Below are positions 63,801-64,000 of a stretch of DNA of 64,000 nucleotides, piece by piece. The notes under the pieces were generated by a model. It saw nothing but the letters and a program-made list of their open reading frames with translations, made no database searches and was not told the DNA's origin. Position numbers and translations under genes: made by a program. Each line of letters begins with the position of its first letter. The stretch's first letter is position 1. Origin of the DNA: Casuarius casuarius. Taxonomy: Eukaryota > Chordata > Aves > Casuariiformes > Casuariidae. The stretch is from positions 3,114,181-3,178,180 of the forward strand of contig PTFA01000081.1 in the NCBI GenBank assembly GCA_003342895.1, in the 5' to 3' direction.

Positions 63801-64000
63801 TTGGATCTCTTCTGTTCCTACTTGATGGAAATGATGTTCCACNTTTCTACCACGGCTTTACTGTCTGCTTTTCCTACACCTACTAGAGCTGCTAGCAGAA
63901 TCACTTAGCCTAACATCAGTAAATAATTAAGAACAAATGTTTAACACGTGATAAATCCTTTGCCGCCAGCCTTTTTTGATGTTCACATTATATCTCATGC
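60810..64000. other. Non-coding stretch with many single ambiguous bases
   Basis: No gene was supported. Seven single N bases occur at 61342, 61585, 62539, 62803, 63584, 63714 and 63843. A short (ACA)n run near 61702-61717 precedes a weakly SINE-tail-like stretch that I do not call. The rest is ordinary AT-rich DNA. Confidence 0.45.

Noticed and set aside
1..64000. CRISPR array, bacterial operons, prophage or endogenous viral genes
   Set aside because: No regularly spaced repeats, no clustered long ATG frames, and no polymerase, capsid or envelope-like frames were seen. Composition and splice and repeat content are vertebrate.

Overview
The window looks like vertebrate nuclear DNA, most likely from a bird. 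The evidence is a low repeat load over an AT-rich, intron-like or intergenic background, a worn CR1 LINE, several old MIR-type SINEs of the amniote kind, and one CpG-dense promoter with a consensus GT splice donor. Bacterial features are absent: there are no operons, no ribosome-binding sites and no tightly packed reading frames. Most open frames that can be drawn here are short, start at non-ATG codons and resemble no family I recognise, so I treat them as chance. The bird assignment is inference; a crocodilian or turtle would normally show more, and younger, CR1 and MIR copies.

Layout. Bases 1-17300 are AT-rich and non-coding apart from one MIR fragment near 15.1 kb. From about 17.37 to 18.77 kb lies a strong CpG island, the only clear gene-control region. 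Its minus strand carries a probable first exon that ends in a consensus donor at 18246 (CAG|GTGAGG), with a strong-context 7-codon upstream ORF overlapping a second ATG. If that is right, bases 1-18245 are the start of a large first intron of a minus-strand gene whose identity I cannot tell. The plus strand of the same island has a YY1-like motif over an ATG, so the promoter could be bidirectional. The island also holds an E2F-type site and a G-quadruplex motif.

Bases 18.8-64 kb form a gene-poor stretch upstream of that promoter. It holds MIR fragments near 22.6-22.8, 38.2 and 44.2-44.4 kb, with a weaker one near 25.1 kb; a degenerate 5S rRNA-derived copy at 25.64-25.75 kb; an SINE/LINE 3' tail at 42.5 kb; a roughly 950-bp decayed CR1 at 49.95-50.9 kb; a compound tetranucleotide microsatellite at 56.76-56.94 kb; three small CpG-dense patches (36.75, 40.1-40.3, 59.7-59.9 kb); and two plus-strand segments bounded by good splice signals (39630-39744 and 60582-60809) that could be lncRNA exons. 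Two stretches (about 31.0-31.8 and 57.4-57.7 kb) read like conserved regulatory DNA, but only an alignment could show this.

There is an assembly gap of 70 N at 30184-30253. Of 13 isolated single N bases, seven fall in the last 2.7 kb. I found no convincing complete protein-coding gene, tRNA, CRISPR array, endogenous virus or novel multi-gene system.
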